NCBI GenBank assembly: GCA_030581615.1
Contig: JAKTTT010000004.1
Coordinates: 124,001 to 188,000 of the forward strand
Reading direction: 5' to 3'
Length of the DNA stretch: 64,000 bases
Source of the DNA: Alloascoidea africana
Lineage: Eukaryota > Ascomycota > Alloascoideomycetes > Alloascoideales > Alloascoideaceae
Part shown: one piece after another, positions 63,801-64,000 of the stretch
How positions within the stretch are numbered: the stretch's first letter is position 1
Layout: every line of letters starts with the position of its first letter
Program-made: the position numbers and the translations under genes
Notes under the pieces: generated by a model
What the model saw: only the letters and a program-made list of their open reading frames with translations
What the model was told of the DNA's origin: nothing
Databases searched by the model: none

Positions 63801-64000
63801 ATCAGCGCTTTAGTTCTGTCCGTTGTGTTTACCAGATGCTTCTCAAACTCGTCGTTCGGAAATCCCGAAAGTTCGTCATGGATTACAACGTCAGCTTCGA
63901 GCAACAATCGAAAGCAATATGCCTGTACTGCTCTTGTGTTGAATCCCCCACTAAATGGCTTGTTATTAAGCGTGCATTCATCGTGGAATTTTTTGGCTAC
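60806..64000 (-). CDS. Large protein with three copies of an unrecognised domain and an AT-hook; 5' end beyond the window
   Basis: The frame is open to the window edge, so the visible part (1064 residues) lacks its N-terminus. Three diverged copies of one domain of about 200-250 residues are visible, near residues 1-150, 595-790 and 810-1040. Shared phrases are: an opening helix FVFSxxxxxVFIxxVxxxFF (RRLFVFSECFNFVFIRLVF and SYSFVFSQEYDVVFIDFVL); a motif KPxxGFxxxxARAYCFxLLLEAD (GFNTRAVQAYCFRLLLEADV and GFISVYAARAYCFMLLLEAD); and a closing IRxxAKNLEKYLPPxxY followed by W-x-x-R-R. Between copies 1 and 2 lies a Ser/Thr-rich disordered stretch of about 400 residues with an AT-hook (KKRGRPRKLPRN, near residue 487). 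This suggests a chromatin or DNA-binding protein. I do not recognise the domain family. Confidence 0.75.
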   Translation of the reverse strand, partial: VAKKFHDECTLNNKPFSGGFNTRAVQAYCFRLLLEADVVIHDELSGFPNDEFEKHLVNTTDRTKALIKLWAKVLENDLASNQKFWFRFPDEKKYRTITIKWDPTGGDRQSGTAKSFSIQNAYIRAMAKKLEKYLPPVNYTLSIPESKDWKVRRIIADKNGKTFEEVYERKTAPVAETTRTPSENASEASLTANSGELGPIQNHQPQEIANDDMAPSLSSSPVLAQAPPHFTVLTMATSQNGVNTITATDSTTPTPTPVTTISADATGPVPAIVGQSSSSSNVSPSFMSGSSRNSSSSTAPIVLESVPQQLSDNTPKSPSTSGTSIRDSIQPSSPTEALQTVARSHSVDTEDRETKRQRTGAGNGHGQDGSSDSLGAKTNSTNASFSYPRHNSIAGPQLIATAIDSEAARSSSSSSASPIISISALANPVGSSGPPQQAPAASNIAVSNSNIPRSSNAVSNPILSSSAAATANHRKTSPLTKNGKKRGRPRKLPRNQTDLNGGSSTNMNSVNGAIRSSFQLEGSTSSSHLIQHKIGLQPPSLNQSPHNLPQPFYQGRASSTPILEPQAFEGRQMQLTGGHEMYFSRNLVQNQHQESQSKRRLFVFSECFNFVFIRLVFMSFFSDHVLEEQNLVDHMKGWERVVHDFKIACADSAMPIMGDILPISARAYFFQLLYTFDLEISERNPTKVLADKLQFQSDSKTNDLWRIWSCLQEHGIAKYRHTWLKLNGEDEFENVGILQSKHPGSFSISEVSGFIRLIAKNLERYLPPTDYKIEDYGITSSNSNRRPRDSWVPGKRYLKRKTVTDKLPSELSYSFVFSQEYDVVFIDFVLQNFFNNNIAGALGLPGGDELTMNGTAFNEARQSAGTSNGRATDRTQVLYLWEKTVYDFRNQCEKLNKPVKGFISVYAARAYCFMLLLEADIIDNEELTDFTEEDRKKIYFTERDMRLLQLRERLFEMSYSTPLLANVSWFWYADENQYKSIELRWDDATYPNFPRQSACIRSIAQNLGKYLPEISYPFGRKQSYKWKIRRCLQMFDGESLEEYVGNESSRTAGGDVAPSLQIGI

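Overview
The window looks like a chromosomal segment of a budding yeast (Saccharomycotina), most likely a Komagataella/Pichia pastoris-type methylotrophic yeast. This is inferred from recognisable yeast orthologues at normal lengths, many short introns (GTAHGT-type donors, CTAAC or CTGAC branch sites), and CTG codons at conserved leucines (two in YKT6), which argues against the CUG-Ser clade. No rRNA, tRNA, CRISPR array or intact transposon was recognised.

Layout. 0-16.7 kb is dense: DEP1 (Rpd3L subunit), NOP12 (pre-rRNA processing), GPI14 (GPI mannosyltransferase), SKI3 (Ski complex), SEC23 (COPII), HDA3 (HDA1 complex), PST2 (flavodoxin-like quinone reductase) and NMA1 (NAD synthesis). 16.7-19.7 kb is gene-poor, with traces of eroded coding sequence. 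19.7-30.2 kb holds a secreted class-3-lipase-like protein, a mucin MSB2-like sensor with a long promoter region, a bHLH factor and a four-exon FBP26. 30.2-32.7 kb is a second gene-poor stretch. 32.7-45 kb holds the divergent V-ATPase pair VMA9/VMA5, an unknown coiled-coil protein, a spliced SHE10/OSW7-like gene, a SIT4-associated protein and a PHS1-like dehydratase lacking the catalytic Tyr. 45-54.4 kb holds SEC15, INA17, GNA1, YKT6, eIF4A and TRM112. 54.4-56.8 kb carries only decayed coding fragments. The right end holds a small cupin, a WD40/DUF2415 protein and a large protein with three copies of an unrecognised domain plus an AT-hook, cut by the window edge.

Several genes are only correct when spliced. 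I traced introns by hand for NOP12, SKI3, SEC23 (first exon is just ATG), FBP26 (exons of 24, 29 and 44 nt before the main one), VMA5, the SHE10-like gene, SEC15, INA17, YKT6 (five exons), TRM112 and the WD40 gene (17-nt first exon). These structures keep the reading frame and restore family-conserved sequence, but they are not RNA-verified.

Functional themes: secretion and membrane traffic (SEC23, SEC15, YKT6, GPI14), histone deacetylase complexes (DEP1, HDA3), RNA and translation (NOP12, SKI3, TIF1, TRM112), proton ATPases (VMA9, VMA5, INA17) and surface signalling (MSB2). The best candidates for something undescribed are the triplicated-domain AT-hook protein and the PHS1-like protein with Phe in place of the catalytic Tyr.
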